64,000 nt of DNA, from NCBI GenBank assembly GCA_018340805.1, contig JACMZG010001908.1:12091235-12155234 (forward strand), written 5' to 3'. The notes beneath the pieces were generated by a model. The model had not been told where the DNA came from. It saw only the letters and a list, made by a program, of their open reading frames with translations, and did not search any database. Shown here piece by piece: positions 10,787 to 22,598 of the stretch (position 1 is its first letter; every line of letters begins with the position of its first letter). A program made the position numbers and the translations under genes. This DNA is from Microvelia longipes. Taxonomy: Eukaryota; Arthropoda; Insecta; Hemiptera; Veliidae.

Positions 10787-12448
10787 TATCTACTAACGGC
10801 AGAAAAAATACACAAGAGATTATTTTAAATACTTGCTGCGAGATTTTACAGGCAGTAAAGACTGCTTTGAAGTAAATGCAACGCTGACAATATCAGGTGA
10901 AGTGTGGTCCAATAACTCGTCAATGTCAACAATGTTTGTATCTTTATTCACTCTTGTTCTCACTCATTATGTTTTAGTAACTTAACTTTAGTTTACAGAT
11001 TTAGTTTTTGATAACATTCTATTTTTGTAACTTTATATACTTAAACTAAATATAACAACATGAAATACAAAATCTGACGACTTAAAAATTTAAAATTTGC
11101 CGATTCATAAACAGCTGGTAAATAATTTAATTTAATGCCAAAATTATCAGTGTTGCCAATTTTTTTCCAAACATTATATATTATTAGATAAACAAATGTT
11201 AAATGTTAAACATTTAATAATAATATCGTAATTTTAAGTAACAATAAAGAAAGTTACATACTAGAAACAAGCTAGAATAAATCATAGTTTACAAAATAAA
11301 ACAATACCGAAATTCACGCAATAATTTGTAAAATAATAACCCCCGCTCATTCATTTTCTCGCCTAGGGAGTTTTGACTTGTTTCCCATGTTATTTAAATG
11401 AGCCAAAACACCCTAGTACTTTTTTCATTACCAAAACATTTTGCGTACTGTTTTGAAACATTTTGCGTACTGTTTTAAAATATTTCCCGTATTGTTTAGT
11501 GGATAAAAGTATTTCCTTCAAAACATCTAACCAGCATCATGCTTCCATCTTCAGAAATATAAGTAGTATTCACAATAATAAACATTATAAACAATAACAA
11601 TAAAACAGTACATAAAAAAATCAATAGTAAATTAAGTAATTTAATTCTGTTATTGATGTCATTCTTATGTTGTTAATTCTTTTATTACATTTTCAAGTTT
11701 ATATCATCAAATTTAACAAGATCCAGTTTCGTAAAGTTTAAAATAACTGGATTATTTACATTTGCTATTCATTTTATTTCAGAAATAAGTGACTTAGTGA
11801 CCTTTGATAGTTTTTTTTTGAATTAGTGTAAAATTTTTGCTTCCAAGATGTCACTCTCTGACCTTGCCATTTGAAATTAAATTTACTGATTTACGATTTT
11901 CTACCTAAAAATATCAAGTAACAAAAAGCTAATGAAAAAAAATGATAAAAATCTTGTTAAAAATTTGTAAAACATAAAAAAAAATAATTAAATAAAAGAC
12001 GTACAAAAAAAAGTTTGTGTAACGAAATTTCAAATAGCAATAAAATTTTAATAGTTTAGAGTATTAATTTATGTTTTAATAAAAATAATATAACTATAAC
12101 TAAGGATAAATATAACGGCTGCTTTATATTTGGCGGTTATATTCAAAGAATGGTACGGAGTGCATGACGTATAATACCATATGACATATAACAAATTTTA
12201 ATGAAGTATTGTTGATACTCTACAGGAATTGAAAAATTAAAAAAACCATTGGTTTATTTCCTAAATTTAAGAAATAAATTCGATTTAATTATCGATGACA
12301 AAATATGAATTTAACAAATCAGGAACAATTTTTTTCAGTTTGATAAAAAAAATTTACTAGCCTTCACTAAAAATTAGGCGTTTTATCTGTTGGATGAAAT
12401 AACACAAACATATAGCCAAGGACTATGTAGCATAAACTCCTCTGTAGC
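10787..12448. other. AT-rich sequence with no gene
   Basis: No gene supported. At about 11,433-11,500 there are three ~28-bp imperfect repeats built on 'cattttgcgtactgtttt'. Confidence 0.5.
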
Positions 12449-12483
12449 ATCTAATATCTGGCTCGGTCGGTACTTAGATGGCG
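12449..12483 (+). pseudogene. 5S rRNA-like fragment
   Basis: 'GGCTCGGTCGGTACTTAGATGGCGACCGC' closely follows the 3' half of arthropod 5S rRNA (box C region, typically GGCGCGGTTAGTACTTAGATGGGGGACCGC). Only about 35 nt match, with no 5' half, so this is a fragment and not a gene. It keeps the TACTTAGATGG core better than the 5S-like segments inside D1. Confidence 0.6.
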
Positions 12484-12822
12484 ACCGCGTAATTTTACTC
12501 ATTATATGATGCAGGTGTCAATCATGGACACTATAATTTCAACGCCGTAGATGATAATTCGCTAAATACATGGCACATTTTACGGCAGATTAATATTGTG
12601 GAAGCATCACTTATTAATCACTTATTTTATATATGACTTTATTGTTACTTTATTATCATTGATTAATTCTTTATTATCCTTTGATTCCTTTCCTTTAAGT
12701 ATTACTTTATTAATCATTTCTATCAAGAATTAGTTAAATTTATACGCGGATAGAGAAAAATAGTAGATAAACCCCATTACCCTCCATAGGGGTGGGAGGG
12801 GGCTATAGGACACAAAAACAAA

Positions 12823-13400
12823 AAAAAATGAGCCTTCGGACAAATGATTGTCGTTTTGTATTATTTTTGTTTTACTATTATTTTTTATTAAAATGCGCCT
12901 TCGGTTTATTTGTTGTTGTTTTTTTTTTTGTTGTTTTACAATTTTTATTGATTAAAATGCGCCTTCGGTTTATGGGTTTGTTATGTTTGTATTATTTGTT
13001 GTTTACTATTATTTTTTTTATTAAAATACGCCTTCGGTTTATGGGTTGTTATTTTGTTTTGTATTATTTGTTGTTTTAACATTATTTATTAATATTAATT
13101 TATCTATTTATTTATTAGAAGAAAACGGACATAGTTGTCCAATAACAATAAATTTTTAACATTTTTTTAATAAAATATAATAAGAAGGAAAAAACATTAA
13201 CATTATTATAATCTATAAAATTGTATTATAATTATAAGTAATTAATGATTTTTATAAATAAAATTAATTATTTATATAATTATAATTATTATTTTTTCTT
13301 AAAATGCGCCTTCGGTTTATTACTTTTTGTTTTGTTTTGTGTTGTTTCTTGTTTTACTATTATTGTTTATAATAATGCGCCTTCGGTTTATTGGTTGTTG
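12823..13400. repeat. Minisatellite carrying the CGCCTTCGG motif
   Basis: Six copies of 'aaaatgcgccttcggtttat' (at about 12,826, 12,890, 12,954, 13,023, 13,302, 13,373), spaced 64-70 bp in the left part, separated by T-rich filler. The 13,080-13,295 gap is AT-rich filler. The filler stays open in one frame as F/Y/L-rich 75- and 95-codon ORFs; these are compositional. GCCTTCGG is another member of the CTTCG class of short motifs in this window. Confidence 0.85.
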
Positions 13401-14335
13401 TTTTGTATTATTTGTTGTTTTACTATTATATTTTATTATATAGCATTGTGCCATGTATTCAGTAAAATATAGGCCGCTTCGCGACAAAATTGTTATCCGA
13501 ACAATCGCATAAGCATAATATTTTGATAATTCGCTAAAAGATACACTGACCTCTGAATAAAGAAATAACAGTTCTGAAAAGGATCAATAGAGCTGTAAGC
13601 TTGTATGTTACACGTAGAATAAAAGAATAAATGGGAATATAAATTAATAAGAAATATAAATATCTAATTTTCCTTTGGAAATTTGAAAAATTAATTGTTC
13701 CGATTAATTAATTCGAATTAATAAGGAAAAGAAACTTGATGTAACAAAGCCATGTCACAGAATAAAAAGAAGTCAATTTTCATCTAACATTTATAAGCCA
13801 TACTAAACCAAACACGTCATAAATTATTCAATACTTGAAACGCCTACTCACTCGGGAAATTGCATTGAATAAACCTGGGTTTACAAGCTATGGTTACACA
13901 ATAAACTTGTTATGTGTCATGTTATGTAAACAACATGTTTACATTTTTTTTCTCAATGTCATTTCATTTCCTGGGGGAAAAATCTAAGTTTATATAAAAT
14001 CGCTGTTATGTAAAAATGCAGGGAATCAGTTACATCTTATTTGTCTAGGACCCTAGGATAAGAGCAATTTCCTTGGGGAAAATATATTTTCTTGACTATT
14101 TCTTTATAAAGAAAAACTAGAAGAAACACTCAAAACAAAAGCTTTAGGTTCAGTTTTTAGAGATTTTTTTTATCAATAGGGACATGAAAGCCTGTTAAAT
14201 GAATTTTGGCATGTCACTTTTTCTACTTCGACATTTTAGTTTTGCGAAACCAACATCAAATGGTGTCTCCTTTACTATGCTTAAAATATCATTAAAAGTT
14301 TGAAAAGCCTTTTGAAACTGCAATTAATAAAAATA
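13401..14335. other. AT-rich sequence with no gene
   Basis: No gene supported. 'GGCCGCTTCGCGAC' near 13,471 is an isolated GCTTCGC motif. Confidence 0.5.
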
Positions 14336-14420
14336 AGAGCATAGCCCAGGCTTCGAACCCAGGTCATCTGGTACCAAAACGAGTGATCAGTAAAATGATT
14401 CTGCTATGGATATAGATTAA
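14336..14420 (-). mobile_element. tRNA-like SINE head, minus strand
   Basis: On the minus strand 'GACCTGGGTTCGAAGCCTGGGCTATGC' contains a clean RNA polymerase III box B (GGTTCGAAGCC), with flanks pairing as a T-arm stem (CTGG/CCAG). Upstream 'TAGCAGAATCATTTTACTG' is a weak box A position. The acceptor stem is not intact, so this is a tRNA-derived retroposon head or tRNA pseudogene, not a functional tRNA. The 'GGGCTATGC' ending is shared with SINE A. Confidence 0.45.
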
Positions 14421-16737
14421 TTCACTATATCTTAATGATTTGAGTTAAATTGGAGATTAGTCAGCGTCGATACTTGCTGTTGGATATGAATATTCCTGAA
14501 TTGGTTTTGGCTTATCGCCATCATCAAAAGGCGAGGCAACACTCAAGCTCTCTACTGATAAAGTTATATCAGTGAATAACTTCTAGTCCTAACGAGCAGG
14601 ACAAACCCTCTGGATATGATATGCATAAATAATGAATGAATACCATTTGTAAGATCTAAACATATATGATGTTGAAGGTGGAAATTTTAATTACATTAGT
14701 TTTAAGATCTAAATCAGCTTAAGGTGTGGTAATTTTAAGTTCCTGGAGACGATATAACCTCATTAATGGGATTTGAATAAAATAATACACACATTCTACA
14801 CATTCTAAGTACAATAAGAGTGTCCGTGCCTGCACAGACCTTGCTGCTGAACAGCGTGCACTGTCCAGGTCAATCAATAAGTTACTGACTGATACAAAGA
14901 ACGTTACTGGCTAAAATAAAGTGAGTATAAAAATCGAGATTTCGGCTTAAAATTCTGTCGACATAAAAATCTTTACTTGGACACACCTCAATTTAATAGA
15001 TCCACAGCTGGAGGGACCAAGTAAATGAAGCACCAACAATACATACTGCAATAAGATCAATTTTTGTAATATTTTGAAATTTCTTACTTTAAAACTTTTA
15101 CGAAGCACATCGTTCATTACTCATTAAAATTAATTATGTACTAATTTATTTATTGATTTTATTTTACGCCTTTAGTTTAATTTTATTTATTTATTCCATT
15201 ATTTATTAATTTTTATGTCGGATTTTGTTGTGGTTGTGAAAATGTTGCTGTGTCTAGAACTGACCACCAAAGGGTATAAGACGGGGAAGTAAAGCAGCTC
15301 AATATTCCTAAAATTGCGTTTTAGGAATATTGAGGCTAGGTGTTAGAATTTTCGCGGAGGGAGTTGTAGTTGGTATCAGGCAAACTCTGAGCCCAACACT
15401 TATGAATGACTATACTGTCTTTTCGCGTATATAATTTTCTTTCTCTTCTTGATGTTATTTCTCACATGGGACACATTTCACCAATTAAAAAATAAGTACT
15501 ATGATTGTTTGGCATGAGCAAATTAAAATTTTCTTACAACACACATCGATTATAATACAGTAAATTTGTAAATCGATTTTCGTTCAAAGAAAGTATTCTT
15601 AATGAGGGAGGATAATAATTCAGGTTAGCTGACCACCAGGTTGCAATTCCAGGTTGGTTTCAGGTTGGAATTCCATATAGCCAAGTTAGATCGAACTGAT
15701 ACTTTCAAATAAATAGTTTAATAAAAACAAATCGACAGTGGAATATTACTTGCAATTGTGCGTTGTTGTTAGAGTTTACTATATATTAATAAAAAAAACT
15801 AAATTCCACATGTTTAATTAAATATATCACGCTGAAGAAAAAGGAAATTGTTAAACAGAAGAAACATCAGTTTTAAATTTAAAGGACAACGAATAGACCA
15901 CAGAATGAAAGAAAAGGGAAGCAGAAAGAGGGATAAAAAAAGAGATAAAGTAGCAAAAGAGTGGAAAAGTCGAGTCACTACAGAAAAGAAGACAGCCAAA
16001 GAAAAGCCAAAAAAACTTGCTTGGTTTAGTTTAGCCTGGATAAACACCAAATATTTGGATAGCGCATAAATTACCGTAAAGAAGAGCTTTTTCTCTCGGC
16101 CATCTTTTATTTTACTTTACCTCTTTTTAAAAAGAAGAAAAAGAAAAAACTTGAGTAGCAAGTTAACATTTTAACGCTGACATCTTTACCTATTCAAATA
16201 TAGAGGAAAAAAATAAAGTAAGTGCAACAAAAAAAAGTTGATAAAGTCAAGATTCTCTTCTTATTTACTTGAGTAAATTTTGGAACAAACTTTTTTAACC
16301 AAATTTTATTTTTTTCTAGTAAAACCTTTGGAATGAAAATATTACGTACTTTTATTCGGAAAAGTTAAGCAATAAAAATATTAAAAATTAAAATAAAAAG
16401 ATAAACTTTGGCGATAAGTATAACTTAAAAAAATAGCATTGAATTTATCTGTTTTCGTATTTCTATAATACTTTACTTAATGTAAATTCTACTTAAACGA
16501 TTTATTTTAAATTTGGCAACTGAAACACAGCTGAGAGAGAAATCCAAAAGCAAATATTTATCCGCAGTCTCGATGCAAATTTAATATTACCTACGACCAC
16601 AACTATCACACGGTTGTGTTGGTTACAAAAACGATAACTTAATTTCTACAAAAAAAAAAAAAAAAAATATTTAAAAAAAATGTATTAACCCTAATGTTTC
16701 ACGGCATTTTGTAAGGGTTCATGCATTTTTAGTACAA
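14421..16737. other. AT-rich sequence with one strong hairpin
   Basis: No gene supported. 15,298-15,334 is a perfect hairpin: 16-bp arms CTCAATATTCCTAAAA and complement, loop TTGCG. 15,814-16,069 is open on both strands only because it is Lys-codon (AAA/AAG) rich. An A-run of about 18 nt lies at 16,650. Confidence 0.55.
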
Positions 16738-16985
16738 AAGTTCAATAAAACAAATCGGGTAAGAGGTACCTCGGAACATTCTCTTAACACATCAAATTGG
16801 CTACGCTCATCCTCTCTACTTATAGCTATCACTCATCCAGGCACTGAACTTGCTCGATGCTGCTTAACTTTTATGATCAAACAAAAGGCGTAGATATACT
16901 AGCCGTATTGAAAAGAAACTATGTATTCATATTTGTTACGTGAAGGAATGCACTTGTACCCAAATTAGGTTATTTTCTACTTTTT
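16738..16985 (-). repeat. D1 repeat, 3' half with 5S-like cassette
   Basis: Read on the minus strand: a body segment ('ttacgtaacaaatatgaata' onward), then 'GATCATAAAAGTTAAGCAGC', 'ATCGAGCAAGTTCAGTGCCT' and 'GGATGAGTGATAGC', which follow 5S rRNA from about position 38 to 95. Next comes GATGAGCGTAGCC and the D1 terminus 'CCGAGGTACCTCTTACCCG'. The order body, 5S-like, GAGCG motif, GAGGTACC matches the other D1 copies. Confidence 0.75.
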
Positions 16986-17099
16986 ACAATTTTAAAAAAA
17001 AACGTATACAAGTCTATTGTAACATATTTATTTTGGGAAATACCAATTTGATTATTTAATGGTCTTATTAAATTTGTAATTGGTATGAAATTATTTGAA

Positions 17100-18560
17100 T
17101 TTGAATATTTGGCGCCAATTTAAGAATTGGAGGTAAACAGTTTGATTTCTTTAGTTTTCTTTCTTTAAGTTCTCCTGAAGTTTAGGTTTTCTTTTAATAT
17201 ACTTTTCTTTTTTCCTTTTAGGTTTTCTGGTAGTTTCTGATAGGTTTAGGTTTTATTTTAGTTTTCCTTTTTGTATGCTAGGTTGGCTGCACTGTGGTCA
17301 GTGACTGAGGGTCAGAGTTCGTGACCCCATGTTCTAGAGTGTCAAGTTTTTCAAGTTGTGCTAAGTTTTGCTAGTTTAGCTGCACTTTATAGTGGATTTA
17401 AAGAGTAGGACATTTAGTGGATTAATTTGAGAATAAAATAATCCCAAAGACTTCGCTCTTGGACTAAGCTAGGCTTCAGGATTATAGGCACCAAAATAAA
17501 GCTTTGGTGATAGGCGATCTCTTGGCAGATTTTAGGCTCTTTTGGTTTTGAGCCACAGCTAATCAATCATTTGTGAGATTACTCACAGATCGAGGTTTGA
17601 GATTTCATTCATTCTTCCTCCTTTACAACCTGGGTTCGCGATTGGTGAACGGTTTTGGGAGTACAAAACCAAGTCACCACAACCTCATCCTTCCTCCCCA
17701 GTTCTCTTTTTTATTTTTAGATATATTTTATTTTCCTTTGTTTTATGTATATACCTTTTTACCTTGTGCCCAATATAAATATTAGGTTGGTGGAAGACCA
17801 CCAATAGGAGCTTTGTGATGGGGCCCCAAGGTATACCAAACTCAGTTCAGTTTATCATTTTATTTTGTATAATTAATTGAAATAAATATGATCAGACAGT
17901 CTTTAGAGTCAATCTTTTGTTTAATTAAAATAATAGTAGAGTCATTTAATTTTCTTTTAGCTTATTTTGTTGACTTCTGATAGTAGGCAGCTTTTGTTTA
18001 TTCCTGGGCAAACAGAGATTTATTACTGTTCTTTTAAAGCTTAATACACATGCTGTTCCCAGCTTGAAACTAAATCATGTTAGTTATTATTTAAAAATAT
18101 CATCCCTTGATTTATGATCGACATTTATATTCAGTCCAAATTCATTACCTCCCCAGTCCCAACCCTATTTCCTTTAAGTCGGTATTCCCTGTTCACCGAC
18201 TGCCCTCGTCATTCTCTAATCCTCGAGTGTGTTGTCTTAAGAACTAAAATCTACCAAAGGTTTACCATTATCACCTCGTCTCATCCGTTGTTTTCTTTAT
18301 CCTTGTGTATTCCTTTTTTATTTTATAAGAACAGATTCATGAACAGGGTGGCGCTCATTTTGGCTAAGGTCAGTCATCATATTGGTAAGATCAGTGTTAC
18401 TAAGTGGCAGAGACATATTAAGAGCCTACCCCCTTTTGCAAGCCGTCTTGAGTTGGGCATAAACGTTTGTTATACTATTAAGTAATTATTATAAGTAATT
18501 ATTATTAACTAATTATTATGAAATTATTATTAACTAAGCATTATTAACTAGTACTAATAA
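17100..18560 (+). other. Less AT-rich segment ending in a TTA-rich tail
   Basis: Composition changes here: T-rich but with more G and C, few A-runs, and several direct words ('ggttttgagccacagc', 'ccaagtcaccacaacctcat'). It ends at about 18,480 in 'taattattataagtaattattattaac'-type sequence, like the simple-repeat tail of a non-LTR retroelement. A 123-codon frame (18,114-18,485) crosses the end but has no recognised domain. It could be the 3' region of an unrecognised retroelement or an LTR-like piece. No function assigned. Confidence 0.25.
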
Positions 18561-18571
18561 TAAGATTAAAC

Positions 18572-18975
18572 ATACACATATATTGGTCTTATATATGTAT
18601 ACATGCGTGCCAAAACTCAAATCAATCAAAACATTCGATTTGAATGTTCAAAAATTTCTCGTGCTTGCGAAAGTTTAGCTCAATCATTATTGCAGGTTAA
18701 TGACATTATATAATAATTATTTTTGGATAACATAATTTAACCTAAAGGTTGATTTGTGTACTAAGTTTCAATCTTTAGCACAAATAAACTTGGAGCTACG
18801 TTTATACCAGGCACACACACACACACACATATATATAATTCCAGACAACTTAGTGAAAACCACTCTGAAGGTCTTAAAAAACTAGAAACGGATAATTCAG
18901 GTTATATACCGTTTTGGGAATTTTTTCAAATACAATACTTTTCCAATATACCTTCGGTACAAATGAGAAGAAAAG
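18572..18975 (-). repeat. D1 repeat body, minus strand
   Basis: The reverse complement matches D1 from its head (ACCGAAGGTATATTGGAAAA) through 'ttatccgtttctag', 'aagtggtttt', 'catgcgtgcc'-type blocks. It faces the plus-strand D1 copy at 20,085, so the two heads point toward each other across about 1.1 kb. A short (CA)n lies at about 18,812-18,828. Confidence 0.7.
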
Positions 18976-19138
18976 TATAATATACAATTGCATAAAGTAT
19001 AATTGGAATTGGGTTATTAAAAACATTCTTGGCGGGAGTAGAACCAAGCAGGGTTGCCTTGTAAAGCTTTAAGTGTTTGATTTATTTTGATTGATAATTT
19101 AACGTCATTGCGTCTGCTCTAAGCGTTTTTTACAAGCT

Positions 19139-19520
19139 TTGTTATTCTATCTTCATCATTGTTGAAATTGATTCATCTTCGTTATTCTATCTTCATCATT
19201 GTTTAAATTGATTCACTTCGTTATTCTATCTTCATCATTGTTTAAAATTGGATTCATCTTCGTTATTTCTATCTTCATCATTGTTTAAATGATTCATCTC
19301 GTTATTCTATCTTTCATTGTTAAATTGATTCTTCTTCGTTATTCTATCTTCATCATTGTTTAAATTGATTCTTCTTCGTTTATTCTATCCTCATCATCGT
19401 TATTCTATTTCATCATTGTTTTTAAATTGATTCATCTTCGTTATTCTATCTTCATCATTGTTTAAATTGATTCTTCTTCGTTATTCTATCTTCATCATTG
19501 TTTAACTTGATTCTTCTTCA
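19139..19520. repeat. Minisatellite, ~40-bp unit
   Basis: About nine copies of 'cgttattctatcttcatcat' + 'tgtttaaattgattcatctt', with several 1-3 bp indels between units. It lies between the two head-facing D1 copies. Confidence 0.92.
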
Positions 19521-20084
19521 TATTCTCATTTAAACATTTCACTGTTCCTTAACTCTATTTGAGAGAGTTTTTCTAAAAATAAAAATTAAGTTGAAAATTT
19601 TTTTCAATAATTTGGACTGAGTAGTTATGGCCATACATTTGAGAAATGAACGAATATAGTTTAAATTGAGAGAAATATTTAGAATTCCCTCTGAATTATA
19701 GTCAGAAAAACCACAAAATATAAATATATCGGAGTATAGAACATAGAGAAATAGATGGGGCTATGCTCATAATTCATTGAGCCTCTCTATGTATTTTTAC
19801 CTCCAGTTTTCACCCTATACCTTTTGTAAATACTTTATCACTTCCATGGAGTGAAAGGATGGAGGGATCTGGAAACTGCCCGACATTTTGTTTCCAAGTG
19901 GAAAGTTCCGGCTTTCTGTTTTGCCTCAACTTTCCTCATGTTAAACTATCTCTATAACGCTATATCCTCTATGAAGATATATCATAAAGACAAGTATATG
20001 GTTTTTCTTACCAGATATCCTTACAGGAAGGTGTCGATATTTTACAAAATGCTTCTGCTCTTCCTCTTGTAATACTTACTTTTA
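19521..20084. other. Unassigned segment between D1 copies
   Basis: No gene supported. The 73-codon frame at 19,851-20,072 has no recognisable motif. Its 3' part runs into the D1 head ('acttatttataccgtaggtat'). Confidence 0.45.
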
Positions 20085-21113
20085 CTTATTTATACCGTAG
20101 GTATATAAAAAAAGTATTGTGTTCGTACAAAAAATCGAAACCGGGATGTCACCGGAATTATCCGATTAAGGCGTTTTTAAAGCGTTCTGAGTGGTTTTTT
20201 TTTTCAAAGTTGTCTGTCTGTACGTGTGTGTTTGTGGGTGTATTTGTATGTGTGCGTGTGTGTGTTATAATCGTACCTCCCAGTGTACAAAGTTTCAACT
20301 CTCTAACATAAAGAGAGTTAAAACCATAGAGATATATATTAGAGGTGGCATAGCCTATCTTAATACATTGAGAGGCCTGAAACATTTTTGGTGGGGCTCT
20401 CAGGGGCTCTGTGTAACCTCATTGAAACCTCCTCCAAGAGGGAGTTAAGGATATAATTAATCAATTGTTTCGGCTTCCCGCAGATTGTTTGTGTTGTGAT
20501 TTTATTTTAAACATTCTACTATATAATTTACTGTTTTTTTTGTTCTGCTTATTGATGAAAATGATAATCGAATGTGTCAGGTTACTTTTTCGATGTTTCA
20601 AAATTCAACCAATAGTACCTACTAGTACCAAGGTACTAGATAGGTACCAATAGTACCTCTAGTAATATATCTCTATGGTTGAAACTATGTAAAAAAAATC
20701 AGTCTACCACTGTAGTTGTGCTATTCAGGAAATAATTGTTTTTATGACGTCATTAACCCGCAATAATGACTAAGCAAAAATTTAGAAAAACCATAAAACG
20801 CGGAATGATAAAGTGATACGATTGAAATTTAGCACGCATGTAGCCATGTATAATACTAACATATGTGCCAAGTTTCATATCATTATCAGCATTAGTTCAA
20901 TTTTTATCAAATGACCAGTATAAGTTTTTTAATAGACTGAAAAAATCGAAAAATAATCTAATAGAGTTAAAATTTAGTACAAGTATATACCTTTACGTAC
21001 TAAGTAAGTACACTAAGTTTCGTTTTAATACAACAAGTATATCCATAATTTTTTGTGGATCATAAAAGTTAAGCAGCATTGAGCGTGGTCAGTGCTGTAT
21101 GAATGACCGCTCA
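20085..21113 (+). repeat. D1 repeat, longest copy, split by M
   Basis: Head 'tttataccgtaggtata', then 'aaaccgggatg', 'ttatccg', 'gagtggtttt', a GT-rich stretch and 'aaagtttcaactctctaac'. The 353-bp M element interrupts at 20,325-20,677 and D1 resumes with 'gacgtcattaacccgcaata', 'agcacgcatgtagcc' and 'atatgtgccaagttt'. At 21,058-21,113 comes the 5S-like cassette 'GGATCATAAAAGTTAAGCAGC', 'ATTGAGCGTGGTCAGTGC' and 'TGTATGAATGACCGCTC'. D1 is therefore older than this M insertion. Confidence 0.8.
20325..20677 (+). mobile_element. M-family MITE nested in D1
   Basis: Starts CATAGAGATATATATTAGAGG and ends CCTCTAGTAATATATCTCTATG, forming ~20-bp inverted termini. The flanking 8-mers GTTAAAAC (20,317-20,324) and GTTGAAAC (20,678-20,685) match at seven of eight bases, a target duplication. 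It holds the family landmarks 'ggggctctcaggggctctg', 'cggcttcccgcagattg' and 'tttcgatgtttcaaaattc', plus a small internal duplication of 'ggtac' near 20,617-20,657. It is non-autonomous. Confidence 0.88.
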
Positions 21114-21772
21114 GCATGAATTGAATTGGAAAAATAAATTTTAATAACAGGGTCCTGTTTTAAAAAAGTAAAATTTAATATTATGAACATTGTTTTATCT
21201 TACTTCATAAATTCTCTTTATTAATATCAATAAATTTATAACGCTGGAAGAAACTATTGTGTAGATAAGATAGAACTAACTAAGCAAGGAAATATTATTC
21301 TAAACCTTTTCTCAACCTAAAATTGGTATTGACTTAATCCCTTGAATTTAAATAAATAAAGTAGTTTAGATAAAGTCCTAACTCAATTAGCTCAGAGTTG
21401 ATAATAAATAAAATTAAGAAACAAATAAACTTGGATTTCTTTTTAGCCTGCAGGATAATTTATAGATTTAACCTAACCCTCTAAATTGTAATAATACACA
21501 AAGTCTAAAAAGTGACAATAGCTAACGAGTTATGTTTTACAACTTGGGAAAATCTCTAAGACACACACACTTATTGAACATGTGTTTAAACAATATTTAG
21601 GTACCTTAACAATTGAATATACAGGTATTTGTAGAATCAACATAGTTATGTTCTGACTTAGTTTTACGCTTATGAAAGGTTCATGTTATTGTTGAGTTCC
21701 AAGTTCCATCGTTCCAAGCTAAAAAATAAGAAAAAGTAGGTAATCCAAGAGAAGGACACAACATGATGCAAG
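21114..21772. other. AT-rich sequence with no feature
   Basis: No gene or repeat supported. Confidence 0.5.
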
Positions 21773-21965
21773 TTTCATGTTTGTTGGGCGCAAGTTTCTG
21801 TAAAAGTGAAACAACATGATGTGAGTTCCTGTAAATATTACACAACATGATGTGAGTTCCTGTAAATATGACACAACATGATGTAAGTTACTGTAAATAT
21901 GACTCAACATAATGAGAGTTTTTGTAAACATTAGACAACATGATGAAAGTTCCTGTAAATGACGC
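21773..21965. repeat. Minisatellite, ~31-bp unit
   Basis: About six copies of 'acacaacatgatgtgagttc' + 'ctgtaaatatg', with point changes. The minus-strand 84-codon frame over it is an artefact of the repeats. Confidence 0.9.
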
Positions 21966-22466
21966 AACAACAATATGAAACATCTTTTTTTTTTTAGGTA
22001 ATACGTAATTGAGCACTTATTGGACCGTTTTTAGGATGAGAAGCCAATCATTATTGTTATAGGAGGTTATTTAGTACTTTTCACCTCCGAGGACAATAAT
22101 GAATGTAAAAAAACTCCTAGGACGTAAAAGTAATTCATATGTTGCCGCCATTACTGTAATGTAGCGTGTTCAAAAACAATCTGTGTTAAACCTTCATGAG
22201 TTTATTTAAAAACGTTCATTTGTTTCTGTTTTTGTTCGTAGACTAATTTTTTTTTTCGTTTTAAAAGGTGTTTCTAATTGACTTGTTGTGTGTTTATTTG
22301 TAAAGCTTTTACATTTTTGAGTAAAAGTGTGAAGTTATGGATGAATTTAATGACGGCGATAATATGGAGTTAATAATAATTGGACGTTTTTTTTCAATTA
22401 AGTATATAGCGCAGTTTAATGAGGGCTTTTTTTATTTTTTTTTTAATGAGTGCTACCTCAAAAAAA
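21966..22466. other. AT-rich sequence with no feature
   Basis: No gene supported; long T-runs. Confidence 0.5.
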
Positions 22467-22598
22467 AATAGTGTATGCCATCCGGCTGAGAATGTCTTTA
22501 TGTCTTGGCAATTTTACCCGACTCGCTTCGCTCGTCGGTAAATCTAATTGCCGTGACATAAAGACACACTTCTCAGCCTTATGGCATAAATAACTATT
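22467..22598. repeat. 132-bp foldback with GCGAAGC apex
   Basis: Left arm 'aatagtgtatgccatccggc', 'tgagaatgtctttatgtctt', 'ggcaattttacc' pairs with right arm 'ggtaaatctaattgccgtga', 'cataaagacacacttctcag', 'ccttatggcat'. Pairing runs about 55 bp with scattered mismatches. The apex CGACTCGCTTCGCTCGTC reads GAGCGAAGCGAG on the other strand, the same core as in the 32.4-33.8 kb array. It is consistent with a small foldback element; no clear target duplication was seen. Confidence 0.8.

Noticed and set aside
12792..13472. Hydrophobic F/Y/L frames resembling membrane peptides
   Set aside because: They are T-rich filler between copies of the CGCCTTCGG minisatellite.
15814..16069. Lys/Arg-rich 73-codon frame resembling a basic protein
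   Set aside because: A run of AAA/AAG/AGA in A-rich sequence is open on both strands, with no splice or promoter signal.
18114..18485. 123-codon frame, the longest outside known elements
   Set aside because: No start context, domain or splice signals; the segment seems to be the 3' end of an unidentified repeat.
20085..21113. Genuine 5S rRNA gene at the 5S-like segments
   Set aside because: Only positions ~38-98 are present, with many substitutions and no 5' part, and the same upstream body occurs in several copies.
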